Source of the DNA: Paraspadella gotoi
Lineage: Eukaryota > Chaetognatha
Assembly: GCA_051294375.1 (NCBI GenBank)
Contig: CM119264.1
Location: 4,055,392 to 4,119,391 of the forward strand
Length of the DNA: 64,000 nt
Direction of reading: 5' to 3'
The notes under the pieces are model-generated. The model ran no database searches. It saw only the letters and a program-made list of their open reading frames with translations, and had not been told where the DNA came from. The translations under genes were made by a program, and so were the position numbers. Of this stretch, positions 1 to 11,532 are shown piece after piece. Position 1 is the first letter of the stretch. Each line of letters opens with the position of its first letter.

Positions 1-193
1 ACGACGACGACGACGACGACGACGCTCTGTCGAATCGATATCCGATATTTCGGTTCACGAAAGACGAAAGTTTTTTTCTATTTTTAGTTTTCGTTTATTG
101 GAGAAACGAAAAAAAAAGCGACGATGTTTTCGGCGGAAGAAGAAAAACAATGTGTTGCGCCGCAGTGACTTTATTTTTACGCGTCGTCGTCGT
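1..193. repeat. GAC/CGT repeats beside an N run
   Basis: The window opens in a GAC-type trinucleotide repeat of about 25 bases. The segment ends in a short CGT repeat that runs straight into an N run, so the gap probably hides more trinucleotide repeat. No gene is seen. Confidence 0.8.
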
Positions 194-437
194 NNNNNNN
201 NNNNNNNNNNNNNNNNNNNNNNNNNNNNNNNNNNNNNNNNNNNNNNNNNNNNNNNNNNNNNNNNNNNNNNNNNNNNNNNNNNNNNNNNNNNNNNNNNNNN
301 NNNNNNNNNNNNNNNNNNNNNNNNNNNNNNNNNNNNNNNNNNNNNNNNNNNNNNNNNNNNNNNNNNNNNNNNNNNNNNNNNNNNNNNNNNNNNNNNNNNN
401 NNNNNNNNNNNNNNNNNNNNNNNNNNNNNNNNNNNNN
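194..437. other. Assembly gap (244 N)
   Basis: Unsequenced. The left edge is CGT repeat and the right edge is pyrimidine-rich unique sequence. Confidence 1.
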
Positions 438-539
438 TTTTCCTCTTTCTACTCGTCACCATAAATTCAGTTCCTCGTCTCACATCCAGCTTCTTCCCTG
501 ATTCCATTTTGGCTCGAGTCTCGACTCAGAACCCGTTCC

Positions 540-790
540 ATTCAAATCAATCAATCAATCAATCTTTCAATCAATCAATATATCAATCAATCAATTTGAC
601 AATCAATCAATCAATCAATCAATCAAATCAATTTGTCAGTTAATCCGACCATCAATCAGTCAATTAATAAATCAATTAATCAATCATACATCCAATCATT
701 TAATCAATCGATCAATAAATTAATCAATCTATCATTCATCCAATCATTCAATTAAGAATGAATGAATGAATCAAACAATCAATCAATCAT
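540..790. repeat. Decaying AATC tetranucleotide repeat
   Basis: About 250 bases are built from AATC/CAAT units. The array is purest near 595-630 and increasingly interrupted downstream, where GAATGA units also appear. The following stretch to 979 is AT-rich with nothing recognisable. Confidence 0.9.
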
Positions 791-979
791 CAAACATTTA
801 GAGTCCAGTTTATCATATAGATTAACCCATTTAGCAAAATCTATGAATAGAACCTTTCTAAAAATTCACTTATTATATTAAACGAAAAACTTCCCTTTTT
901 AATTCTGACCCTAAAATTTCGTCCATTCACCCCAAGTGAAAACTCGTCGACTCCTTCAGCCTTAAAATGGGCATTTTTT

Positions 980-1211
980 NNNNNNNNNNNNNNNNNNNNN
1001 NNNNNNNNNNNNNNNNNNNNNNNNNNNNNNNNNNNNNNNNNNNNNNNNNNNNNNNNNNNNNNNNNNNNNNNNNNNNNNNNNNNNNNNNNNNNNNNNNNNN
1101 NNNNNNNNNNNNNNNNNNNNNNNNNNNNNNNNNNNNNNNNNNNNNNNNNNNNNNNNNNNNNNNNNNNNNNNNNNNNNNNNNNNNNNNNNNNNNNNNNNNN
1201 NNNNNNNNNNN
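980..1211. other. Assembly gap (232 N)
   Basis: Unsequenced. The right edge enters a GA dinucleotide repeat directly (1212-1235). Confidence 1.
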
Positions 1212-1486
1212 AGAGAGAGAGATAGAGAGAGAGAGACTAAGAAAAGCGGCGGAGGGAGAGAGAAATATGCGCGTTTTGATGGTGCCTCCTTAACCCCTGA
1301 ATGGGAGACCCAAAAGAATTGGAAAAGCAGTAACTGTTTGGAGTCACATGATTCACTCCCGAGTTTCACATCGTTTTTCTCACATTCACTTTATCGCGTT
1401 TTTCCCTTCGATGATTTTACGGCGTCGTTTCGGTCCAGGGATCAGATTTTGAGAGCGAGAGTCTCGGCGGCGTCGAGGATCTGTTC

Positions 1487-1546
1487 CACGTGCTGAGAGA
1501 ATCTCACGTGGAGGTAATATCGCACGTGAAAATAGAATTGCACGTG
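1487..1546. promoter_or_regulatory. Four CACGTG E-boxes at exact 18-bp spacing
   Basis: Perfect CACGTG palindromes start at 1487, 1505, 1523 and 1541, each exactly 18 bp after the last, while the bases between them differ. Weaker relatives (ACGTC, ACATG, ACTTGTG, CACATA, TACGTG) continue to about 1686. CACGTG is the class B E-box bound by bHLH factors of the USF, MYC/MAX and MITF/TFE families. The array may be a decayed minisatellite or a bHLH binding platform; the sequence alone cannot decide. Confidence 0.6.
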
Positions 1547-2735
1547 CAGATTTTTTTTTGACTTGTAAATGATGAAACGTCAAAACTGCCAAAGTTTACA
1601 TGAACCAAAGGTGAACTGTCTTCACTTGTGCTTGCTAATGTCCGCACATAGTCGCATGTGTTCTCAATATAAGAAATTTGTACGTGCAAAGATTTGTTCG
1701 CATATTGCTTTTTATATGCAAAAATTTAGACGTCAAAATTCCAAAGCTTTTCAGTTTTTTTGCTAATGCTGTTTTGCATTCACTATTATATTTGGTTTCC
1801 CCGTTGTTTTTTTCCCTTTAGAAATTAATTTTTTGGTTTAAAACTTTCTTTCCGCAGTGTACAAAAATTGTAAGAAAATTATTGTTTAAAATTTTCGGCA
1901 CTGCAGACTGGGCCAGTCTATTTCGGCGCCGCGGCGGCGCCATCCGTCACAGCGGCGCCATTTTCCGACCGCGAATTCAATTTGTGGCGCGGTTTATCTC
2001 CTTTGATCCTCCTTTCTCCCTCCAACTCATTACTTTCTATTACTTTGACTTCCTCTATCTCTTACTGTCTCTCTCTCTTTCCCTCTCTCTCTCTCTCTAT
2101 TTTTTTTCGTAATCCGAGCTAAAAAAAAGAGAATTCTTTCCTTTTTTTTATTTTCTCTCTTTCGATGTTTGATCCTTCGTTGCCATTTTTCTTTCCTTTT
2201 TAACTGTTCTTTCCTCCACTTCATTTTTCTTCTTTCCTTTATTTCCTCCTTTCTTATTTTTCATCTTTCTTTCTTTTTCCTTTTTCCTAAATTTTCTTGG
2301 ATTTTTCTAATTCAATTTTTATTTCTGATGTCGCATGGATTGATTGCTAAAAATAGCATAAAAGGTCTGAAAATATTCTTTAAAAACATTTGTCTTGAGT
2401 TATATACTATAATGTTATTTCAATAATTATTCCCATCACTATTTCTATTTTTATTCCCTGTGCAATTTTCCATAGCATCTCTTTTCTCTTCTGTGTTCTC
2501 ATTATCTAATCCTTACTGTCTCGCGCCCACGCGATTAGTCCTCGCCCTTCCTCCTCTTCTTCTTCCTCCTCCTCTTCTCCTCCTCCCCCCCCTTCCTCTT
2601 CACCCCCCACTCCCTCCCACTTCCCTCCCTCCCCCCCTTACATCCTTTCCTCATTCTTCGGTCTTTATCCGGTGAAAAATATCTTCCAAAGCGTTTCGAG
2701 AGGAGAGAGAGGGAGTTTTTGAATCGCAACTAGAT

Positions 2736-2738
<3 letters not shown>
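1547..2738. other. Noncoding stretch with a GC-rich patch
   Basis: AT-rich DNA to about 1900. A CpG-rich patch at 1915-1995 then has repeated GGCGCCAT words (E2F- and YY1-like), as in an animal promoter. From 2000 to 2738 the plus strand is mostly pyrimidine (TTTC, CTC and CCT runs). No gene is supported. Confidence 0.5.

Positions 2739-2822
<84 letters not shown>
2739..2822. repeat. CT dinucleotide tract
   Basis: About 84 bases of CT with one small interruption. It is one of more than twenty such tracts in the window. Confidence 0.97.
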
Positions 2823-2825
<3 letters not shown>

Positions 2826-3018
2826 TCTCTCGATTATGGGAGCGTGAAATCCATTTTAAACAGTGAAATTAGATCAAAACTTTTGTCGTCACGACGTCGC
2901 GTCGTAACTCGAATTTTCGAGGGGAAATGTTTACGGAGCCGAAGTCTAATTCGGGCGCCAGGAATTGAAATGACGTCGCCGGTCGTCGGCAGCCGACGTC
3001 TTGACGTCGACGAGAGTC

Positions 3019-3055
3019 GTGTTGTTGTTGTTGTTGTTGTTGGTTGTTGTTGTTG
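3019..3055. repeat. GTT trinucleotide repeat
   Basis: About eleven GTT units with one interruption, next to a CpG-rich stretch (2880-3010) that contains several GTCG and GACGTC words. The rest of 2823-3930 is AT-rich. A minus-strand open frame near 3597-3890 has no recognisable domain. Confidence 0.85.
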
Positions 3056-3930
3056 ATGAATACAAGTTTAAGAATTTTCAAAAGTTTTTATCGACAAATT
3101 TGAGTGGATTATTTACAGAAACAATCCGTCAGTGCGAAACTTTAGCGAAAAAACTTTATATGCAAATGAGATTTTGGTATGTTTTTATTTGTTATTTTTA
3201 GATTTTGTGTTTTTTTATAAACTACTATTTTTCTATTTCACTTTTTCGCTATTTTTTCTTTTTTTCTTTTTATTTACATATCTACTACATTAAATTATCT
3301 TTTCTTTTCTTTCAACACAAAACTTCCGATTTTAGCCTCTGCTTGACTTTTGTGTTTTAAAAATTGGAACAACCAATCACGCTGTCACGAGAGGAAACCT
3401 TCTTTAACCGACCACAAAAATGTTCTTCTTGACCACAATTTTCACGAAAAACAACCAAAGATCTGACCGTCTGAGAAAAACGGGGCCGAACGGAATTTAA
3501 TCAAACTGTTTTCGATTTCTCTCTCTTCGTCCTTCAACCCCCCCCTTCTCTCTCTCTCTCAGGTATGATCCCACTATCTGAATATGTAAGAAATTGTCAG
3601 TAAGGACGTTTAAAAAACATGATTCGAAATAATTCCTCTTTTTGATACCATTGTTGATCGTATTGAAAAAAATTCCACCTACACTTAATATTGTCACCAA
3701 TAGAGCTTTTATTAGGTTTGGGACAACATTTCGAAAAAGAAAGATTTTTTGAACTGCCTCTTGGAAAGATTTCAGAAACATGTTTAGGATAAAACTCTAC
3801 CCGATTTTCGTTTATATCTTTAAATACTTTCAACTTGTGAATATCGTTTTGTAAATTGCATGTAGCTTTTAGGGGCACAATGTAGCCCAAAGCCCGTTTT
3901 TTTAATACAGTTTCAACAATTCATTCAAAT

Positions 3931-4004
3931 TCTCTCTCTCTCTTCTCTCTCTCTCTCTCTCTCTTCTCTTCTCTCTCTCTCTGTCTCTCTCTCTCTCTCT
4001 CTCT
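3931..4004. repeat. CT dinucleotide tract
   Basis: Interrupted CT repeat of about 74 bases, lying just before the decayed retrotransposon. Confidence 0.95.
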
Positions 4005-4099
4005 CAATTGCCCTAGTTCATTTTAAATAAGCAACGGCCGCCCATTTCGCCTTCAGGAATATTCTAGTTTAGTTTGACTCATACAAAGAAAAGTTCTTA

Positions 4100-6870
4100 C
4101 TTTTTTTAAACATGTATGACATCAGATGTCAAGAAAATGAGCTTTTTCGCATTAAAGGCTTTAACATTCTTTGTCAGCAGCTCTAATACAAGCGCTGGCA
4201 GGAGTAATGTTGCCATACCAGATCATTTAAGTGCAGAAACACTTCAAACCAACAACAGACATTCCCTGAATGTTTTTTGTTTTTCGAAATCTTCTAAAAG
4301 ATAAGTTTAAAACTGATCATATAGCCACCGCATTATAATTCCGCCGGGGAAAAGAAGTTGAATGAATCTATATTTTTATAATTTTACAAAATCTCAAAGC
4401 AACTAATATTATATGCAGCTTATTCGCTGAGATTTAAAACTCACCACAAAAGAATTAGGAGGTAGATTTGAACTCTCCTCAAGGATGTAACCTTTTTAAA
4501 ATTACATTGCTAAATATGACATCTGGGCGATTAACACACTGACACCCGCAACATATATCAGTAAAGTCTTAAATAATGAATGCAGAATGTTCTTTGATGT
4601 TGTTCTCACTCTTGACAAGTTTGTTAAAACGGTGCAATCATGCACAGTTTTAAACGATGTTGGCTTCAATCACGATGTCCAGTAGCAAACTGTGCTATCT
4701 CGTGGTGGACCATCCAAAACAATAAAATCATACAAACTAATTGGGAACCAACTTCCGAGAACTACAGTAAAAGAAAAATTGGATTGGTTTTTCACATGGG
4801 ACTCAAAGTCTCCCAAATCATTTGGATAAATCAAAAACGAATTTTGCTGAAATTATTACATATCTCATGAAGAGGTTACCATTGAAAAAATTGACACCTA
4901 AAGACCAGAGAAAAGTTTAAAAGCTTTGAACTTAAACAAGTTAATAAAATAAAAGAAAGGCTAGCGAGAAAAAATTTAAAGAACAACCGGAAAAGCTGGC
5001 TCCTCCTTCACAGAGAAACTTGTCAGGAATATAATTATCTTTGTCGCCAAACTCCAACATTAAACAAAAGAGGATGTTAAATTCTACTAGGAAAAAGAGG
5101 TTAAAAAAAATTCTAGGAAGACAAAAAGACTCCGCAAAAAAATGGAAATTAATCAATGAAACTGACAACATAAGCATCATCCCCACCAGATGCACTATCT
5201 ATCGAGCTTGACGGCACTCAAGGCTGAAGACGAATGCCGGCCAATCTCAATATTTTTGCGAGATAGATTGTAAGGTATTCTTGGAACCCAGTCCAGTAAC
5301 AAGTATGAGAATTGAGTGGTGCGAATCAGTTTGAAAGTTTTTGTCAAACAAAATGAAGCTTTATTCCATACTGGTTAATAAACACCAAAATGAAGAAATT
5401 AAAGATACATGAAATCAAATCTTAATATGATAAGAATTTAGTTGAACTTATCCAAATCTCTAAAAACAAAATCAGCTGCAGGACAGATGGAATTACTCAT
5501 GGCATTGTTGAAAAACCTGCCAAAGAAGGTTGAACACTTGTTAGCCATTATAGCGTGCCTGCCCTAAACATGGCTATTTCCAAATCATGGAAACTCGCTC
5601 ACATTCACCGAATGATGCAAAACAGGACGAGACGCCGACAGTCATCCAGAAACTATAGGCCAATTAGTTACATCAGTTCTTGGAAAAACTCTTTGAAAGA
5701 ATAATTCTCCAGGTTTAATATCTATGCTAGAACATAAGAGGTAAAGGAATTAACTTGCCAATCAGGCTACCAAAAAGGACGATCTGCCCCAGAAAACATC
5801 GTTTTAACGACTTGTAGAAGATGCTTCATGCTTGGCATTTAAACATCAGAGGCAGTGACACATTTTGGTGACTCTCGAACTATGCAAAGCTTTTACTCAA
5901 TTTGGCTTGATGGTCTAAAATCAAATTAATTTAAATCAGGAAATTCCAAAAGGAGAATGTTACGAATAATAGTATCATTCATCCAAGTGATCGAACATTT
6001 TGTGTTATAGTAAAGGTGAAACCTTCACGTACCATAAAAATCATTTGTGGCCTCCTCACAAGGTGCCGTCTTTTAAGTCAGAAATCTTGTACTTTCTATG
6101 TAAGATCTTCCACTAATCGAAACAGGAAAATGCAAAACCAAGTCCTCAACAACTCCAGCGATGGAAACAGCAGCAGATTGTTTGGAAAATGCCTCACAAT
6201 ATGCAGGATGATTCATTGCCGTCTGGGCTACCTCAAAGGATCCCGTAGCGCTGTAACTTGTCTCCAAAAACTTAAATCGTTTAGAAGGATCGTGCAAAAA
6301 AGGTGGTTTTTAGAAACTATTTACCCGATAAGTCAAACTGTCTACTTTAACTCGCTTCATATTTATAATGATTTATGCTATAGAGAATATTTCTTTTTGG
6401 TAGTAAAATACCTGTGTTTGTCAAACAGTTAAATTTTTAGGATGTAACTTAGATTAAAAATTAAACATGGACTCTACATTAAATGAATCTATTTACTAAA
6501 GCAAGATCAAAAAATTTTTAGCAATCAATCGCCTGTCTAGATTTGTACCAAATGATAACTACGCGTCTTGTTTACCAATTATTCTCTAGTCTTGTTGTCT
6601 CATTATTTATGTATTCATCACCGATGTTTTGCTTCAGCTCAAGATGTCATTGGGAAAAAATTTGACAAAGCCTTCAGTACTTTGCCATAAGAACTTTTCA
6701 AAAATTAACCGCCTCCGATACCCCTACCTGGATATTTTTATTAGATGCAGCAGACAGTGATCCCCTTACAGCAATATGTACGGGAGCATTATTCTAAACA
6801 GAATGGCATCAATCTGTATAATGTTCGTTTTAATAATTATGTTTTGATGACACTTATTGATCGAATATTT
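4100..6870 (+). pseudogene. Decayed non-LTR retrotransposon (EN-RT, jockey/CR1-like)
   Basis: Translation in alternating plus-strand frames gives the landmarks of a LINE ORF2 in the right order. An endonuclease-like VAIPDHLSAETLQ lies near 4210-4250. The linker KKWKLINET lies near 5140. The reverse-transcriptase entry DGITHGIVEKP followed by KSWKLAHI lies near 5490-5610. Then come NYRPISYISSW (5655), FERIIL (5693), QSGYQKGRSAPENIVL (5760-5810), VTLELCKAF (5870), SQGAVF (6060) and VKFLGCNLD (6430). Each matches a conserved block of jockey/CR1-type elements. Motif A has lost its catalytic Asp (LEL for LDL), and the YADD block is replaced by an unrelated string near 6155. Many stops and frameshifts show an old dead copy. 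Clade and exact ends are uncertain. Confidence 0.85.
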
Positions 6871-7141
6871 CTTCTTAAATCGTATTCAAACCAATAATAA
6901 TCCTCCGATAGAACTACTTCTGGGATGGCGAAACTACTAGGAAGGAGGCGAATAACGTGTGTTTTCATTGTCAATTTGAGAGGTTCGCAATGAAGTTTGT
7001 TCAACCAGGACTGTAGTTAGAAGTGTCGATTGCACTTTGTGTGTTCCAACAGTCAATTACAATTTGTAATATTCTGAGAAATAGGTAGCTTTTAAAGGCC
7101 CTCAAGGTGCCTAAAGCCGCAAGTAATTTTAGATATTGTCT

Positions 7142-7201
7142 GTCTATTGTTCTCTCATCTCTCTCTCTCTCTCGTCTCTCGTCTCTCTCTCTCTCTCTCT
7201 T
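7142..7201. repeat. CT tract after the LINE remnant
   Basis: Interrupted CT repeat. The preceding 270 bases are AT-rich and may include the remnant 3' end of the retrotransposon, but no tail could be placed. Confidence 0.9.
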
Positions 7202-7224
7202 TCTTGAGGGCAACATAGATTATT

Positions 7225-8270
7225 TTGGCATTTAGAATACGAAGAAGATCATCTTCTTTTAGAACTTTTAGTAATGCTCTTAGTGATTCTTCATTAATGT
7301 ATTTGTTATTTTTTTATCATATTTTCTATCAATCTACTATTTTTCTATACTTCAAAGATGACTTTGCCCTCACATATCTCTCCCTTTCCTTTTTCTTTCC
7401 AAAATCTTTCTCTTCTCATCCAGCCTTCCACCCAACCCCGTCTTTCTCTTTCTCTTTCTCATCAGCCTCCACCCAACGCCCTCTCTCATTTTTTTTCTCG
7501 CTTCATTTTAAATTCATTTTCTCTTTTTTTTTCTCCCCATTTGACTTTATTAATATTCAAGTTTGGTCATGGACGCTTTATCCATTATCCCAACGCGATT
7601 AAAATTTAGTCCTCATTGCGAAAATTCCATCTGGTGCCACAATTCGTTGCAACAAGAACAAGAACAACAACGATGCCAACTTTTACAACTTTCTCTCCTG
7701 CGTCACAAGCGGAACTTTTTGATGCCACGGCTGTCACGGTTGCCACTGATGCCACGCCCGATTTCACAATCTTTCTTTTTTACAAAATTCTTTTTTACCT
7801 TCTTTCACGTTTTAAGTTTAACCCTTCTAATGACTCCACTCTTTTATTCTCTTTAACCTTTGCTCCTCTCATCTCACTTCCTCACTTTTCCTCTTTTTTC
7901 TCTTTTCTTCTCTTTAACCTCGCCTCCCCTTCTCTCTCCTATTCTCTTTTCCTCTCTTTTCTCTTTTCTTCTCTCTTACCATTTTACTCCTCTTCCCCCT
8001 CTTCTCCCCTTTTATCTCCGCTCCTATCCCTCCGCTCTTCCACAAAACAACTCCTCAACACTCTCTCCATTAACTCCTCTCTTCTCCACTCCTCACTCCT
8101 CACCCCCCAACTCCTAAGCTCTCTACTCCATTACCTTCTTCCTCCGCTACACTTTCCTCCCTCCCCCCAGTCCCCTTCCCTCTCTCCCCACTCCACTTCC
8201 CCACTCCACTTCCCCCCACATCGTTCCGCTTTTCATTTTCTCCGAGATCGACCTCCCGTTTAACTTCTCG
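7225..8270. repeat. Long pyrimidine-rich stretch
   Basis: Nearly 1 kb in which the plus strand is dominated by CTC, TTC and CCT words without a clean unit. Open frames here are rich in Ser, Leu, Pro and Phe simply because of this composition, so no gene is called. Confidence 0.7.
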
Positions 8271-8589
8271 GCCGCCGCATGATGAAGTGTCTGAGGACGT
8301 CTCTCGTCGTCTTATCGCTTCCGGCAGCGGCGGCTGCGGTTGCGGCTGCGGCGGCGGACGTGGCGTTTCCAGGGGGTCGCGGAAAATGGCAGAGGGAACG
8401 CCGTTGGAAATGGAATGTGCGGTGGTGGCGACGGTGGTTGTTGACGGCGAGATGGCGTTGTCGCGTGGCGGCGGTTTAAAAAAAGAATGGCGTAAAAGAG
8501 TCACTCCGCTGCCAGCGGTGCCACTGGCGTCTACCCGACAACGGTATCAACGATGGCACCGACGTTGGCGATGGCACCCGGTAACGGAG

Positions 8590-8842
8590 AAGGAAATGGC
8601 AAATGGTAACGGCGATGACGATGACGAACTGGCTGCCGCGATGGCGATGGCGATGGCATCCGGCAGCGGCGATGGCAATGGCAACCGGGAATGGCGATGG
8701 CGATGGCAACCGGCAGCGGCGATGGCAATGGCGATGGCGAACCGGCAGCGGCGATGGTGTTAGCAAACCGCACCGGCGATGGGGATGGCAAACCGGCAGC
8801 GGCGATGGCGATTGCGATGGCAACCGGCAGCGGCGATGGCAC
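8590..8842. repeat. GATGGC minisatellite with 82-bp higher-order period
   Basis: The block is built of GATGGC hexamers and a longer word, CCGGCAGCGGCGATGG. That word starts at 8660, 8710, 8742, 8793 and 8824, giving spacings of 50, 32, 51 and 31 bases. Two subunits therefore alternate inside a repeat of about 82 bp. Three frames stay open because stops are rare in the unit; encoded strings such as Gly-Asp or Met-Ala runs are not evidence of a gene. The preceding 8270-8590 is CpG-rich and may be promoter-like. Confidence 0.85.
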
Positions 8843-9650
8843 GTCGAAACGGCATTAATTGTCGAAGTCTCGCGTCTTTGGGCCGAAAAAGTCGAGAGAT
8901 GGAGAGAAATTGGAAGCTTCTTTGTTTGGATAAAGAGAACCAAGCACGGTGCTTGGGCCGAAGGTAGAAAGCTTGCGATGAAAAAAGAGCTTGGAAAAGA
9001 TGTGGTTATTGTTCTTGCGAAAGAATAATGCCCGTACTGGAGGTCGTGCTTGCTAAAAGGTTTTAACTAAGATCGTTTCTGAAAATCCGCAACTGCAGTC
9101 AGAGTAAATTGATGGTTGCAATTTTGGAGAGGGGGCGGGGGGGGGCGGCGTAGGCCTAAGTATCGGTTGTTATTTCTCTATCACTAAGCTAAACAAATGG
9201 GAATAGAAAAGAAAAATAAATATACAAATAAATTGCTGCTTGTAACTTTACCTGGCTGTTACGATGCATAATACATTTTTCATTTTTATTCTGGTTTTAC
9301 GTCCCTCGTTGTTGCATTTACCATTTAGTTAGAATTTACGAGACTAGAATTATTTTTTTTCCGCACCAACGAAAAACAAAGGAAAATAGAAAATATTTTA
9401 TGTAATGTAATGCTGTTGCATTGTAATGTATTTAAAATGAATATAATTGAGATCGTGACGAAATGCCGGCGTGGCTCAACCCAAATTAAATCGAAAAGGA
9501 ATCTTAAATTATTTTTTTTTTTGAAAACATCATCCTTTTGGATTAATTATTATTTAAAGAAGAAGAAAAAACCAAATCTTATCCTTTCAAAATAGACCGG
9601 AAAATATTACGTTATGAAATAAAGAAAAAAGGGGAAAAAAAGGAAAAATA
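8843..9650. other. No gene seen; G-rich run inside
   Basis: AT-rich apart from a strongly G-rich run at about 9127-9150 that could form a G-quadruplex on the plus strand. Confidence 0.4.
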
Positions 9651-9654
9651 AAAG

Positions 9655-9740
9655 AAAGGGAAATTCGAGGAAGGGAGGAAGGGAGGAAGGGAAGGGAGGA
9701 AGGGATCTCGGGGATGACTCGCGGGTCAGGGGGGGGGAAA
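9655..9740. repeat. GGAAG repeat and G run
   Basis: Tandem GGAAG/GGGAGGAA words at 9665-9702 followed by a run of nine G at about 9730. Confidence 0.8.
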
Positions 9741-10025
9741 CTCAGGCAGCGCGAGATACGATCTTTTCCGTTTCGGCCTTGACAAGAATAGACAAGAAAG
9801 ATTAGAGGAAAGAAGACGCGTCGTGATGAGAATGTGGAAATGAATACCGGGAAGGGAAGGGGGAAGAGGGAATGTGGGGTAGGGGTAAAGGTTAAGTGGG
9901 GAAGAAGGGGCAAAGGGGTGAAGTTGATAGAGTCACGGGATGTGGTGTATTGCGAGGTGAAACAGTGAAAGATTTTACTGGGAACTGATGCGACTGAGGA
10001 GAATGAAATCGAAAATGGGAATAGG

Positions 10026-10175
10026 GATAGCATGTGTCACTATGTTTAAGCAAATCAGGAAGGCAAAAAAAGGGGGTAGGGCTAGGATGTGTCACTATGG
10101 TTAAGCAAACCAGGAAGGCGAAAAAAAGGGGGTAGGGCTAGGATGTGTCACTATGTTAAGCCCAAGGAAGGGAAA
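10026..10175. repeat. 55-56 bp minisatellite, about 2.5 copies
   Basis: The word ATGTGTCACTATG recurs at 10032, 10087 and 10143. Between recurrences the sequence is nearly identical: TTAAGCAAA, then CAGGAAGGC, then an A run and GGGGGTAGGGCTA. The third copy is partial. No coding role is seen. Confidence 0.9.
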
Positions 10176-10310
10176 AGCGGAGGTCATGTGTAGCAACCAG
10201 AGGGGAATGCAGGAGAAAAAGTAAAAGTCATCAATGTTGTCCGAGATCGAGAATAGCTCATTGAAGATAATAGTAAAAATGATATCAGGGGGTCGTCCCT
10301 GTGTGTCTTC

Positions 10311-10392
10311 TCTCATCTCTTCTCTCTCTCCGTCTCTCTCTCTCTCTCTTTTTCTCTCTCTCCCTCATCTCTCTCTCTCTCTCACTTTCTAT
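10311..10392. repeat. CT tract
   Basis: Interrupted CT repeat with TTTT and CCC breaks. Confidence 0.9.
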
Positions 10393-10524
10393 CCCATCTC
10401 TTCCCTCGATTCCAACTTCTCATGTCTCCGACTCAGCAGTTTTCGAGGCGATGGTAAATTGTTAAGGCGACATCTCTCTTTTTTTTCGGGACGAAGCGAC
10501 AAAAGACATTTTAAACAAAAAAAG

Positions 10525-11532
10525 AAAAAGGAAAATGAAAGAAGAGAAAGGAAAGGAGAGAAAGGAAAGAAGGAAAGAAGAAAGGAAAGGAAGTATAGAG
10601 GGGAGGAGGGAGTAATGAATGGAAAGAAGGAAGGAAGATTCGAAAAAAGTATAAAAAGATGTTGAGAAGGAAGGAAAGAAGGAAGAAAGGATAGAAGGAA
10701 GGGAAGGAAGAGGAAGGAAGGAGGAGGTTCGGAAAAAAGTAGAAGAAATGGAAGGAAAGAATAGAAAGAAGGAAGGAAGGAAAAGGAAGGAAGGAAGGAA
10801 GGAAGGAAGGAGGCAAGGAAGGAAGGAAGGAAGGAAAGAAAGGAAGGAAGAAAGGAAGGAAGGAAAGGAAGGAAGGAGGAAGGAGGAAGGAAGGGAGGAA
10901 GCGAGGGAGGGAGGAAGGAGGAAGAAAGGAAGAAGAAGGAAGGAAGGAAGGAAAGGAAGGAAGGAAGGAAGGAAGGAAGTGAAGGAAGAAAGAGAGAAGG
11001 GAAAATGAAGAAAGGAAAGAAGAGGAAAAAAGGAGAAGGAAGGAAGGAAGGAAGGAAGAAGAAAGGAAGGAAGGAAGGAAGGAAGGAAGGAAGGAAGGGA
11101 AGGAAGAAAGGAAAGGAAAGGAGGGAAAGGAGGGAGGAAGGAAGGAAGGAAGAAGGAAGGAAGGAAGGAAGGAAGAAAGAAGGAGGAAGGAAAGGAAGAG
11201 AAAGGAGGGAAAGAAAGGAAGGAAGGAAGGAAGGAAGGAAGGAAGGAAGGAAGAAGAAGGAAGGAAGGAAGGAAGAAGGAAGGAGAGGAGAAGAAGGAAA
11301 GAAAGAAGAAGTTTCGGAAAAAAGTAGAAAGAAAAAAGGAAGGAGAAGGAAGGAAGGAAGGAAAGGAAAGGAAGGAAGGAAAGGAAGGAAAGGAAGGAAG
11401 GAAGGAAGGAAAGGAAGGAAGGAACAAGGAAGGAGAAGGAAGAAGGAAAGGAAGGAAGGAAAGGAAGGAAGGAAGGGAAGGGAAGGAAGGAAGGAAGAGA
11501 AAGGAAGGAAGAGAAGGAAGGAAGGAAGAATT
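10525..11532. repeat. About 1 kb GGAA homopurine tract
   Basis: Almost every base on the plus strand is purine, mostly GGAA or GAAGG units. It is broken by three short spacers resembling TTCGAAAAAAGTA near 10640, 10730 and 11310. The spacers suggest internal segmental duplication of the array. Such mirror-symmetric purine tracts can form triplex DNA, and GGAA is the ETS core. The long open frames on both strands encode only Lys/Arg/Glu/Gly or Ser/Phe/Leu/Pro strings and are not genes. Confidence 0.95.

Noticed and set aside
4440-4490. Minus-strand GAGTTCAAATCT as a tRNA B box
   Set aside because: No A box at a workable distance, and it sits inside the retrotransposon remnant.
6073-6297. Minus-strand frame with ordinary composition
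   Set aside because: It lies opposite the RT core of the decayed retrotransposon, which explains the region on the plus strand.
7616-8263. Frame of about 215 codons, Ser/Leu/Pro/Phe-rich
   Set aside because: It follows directly from the pyrimidine-rich strand.
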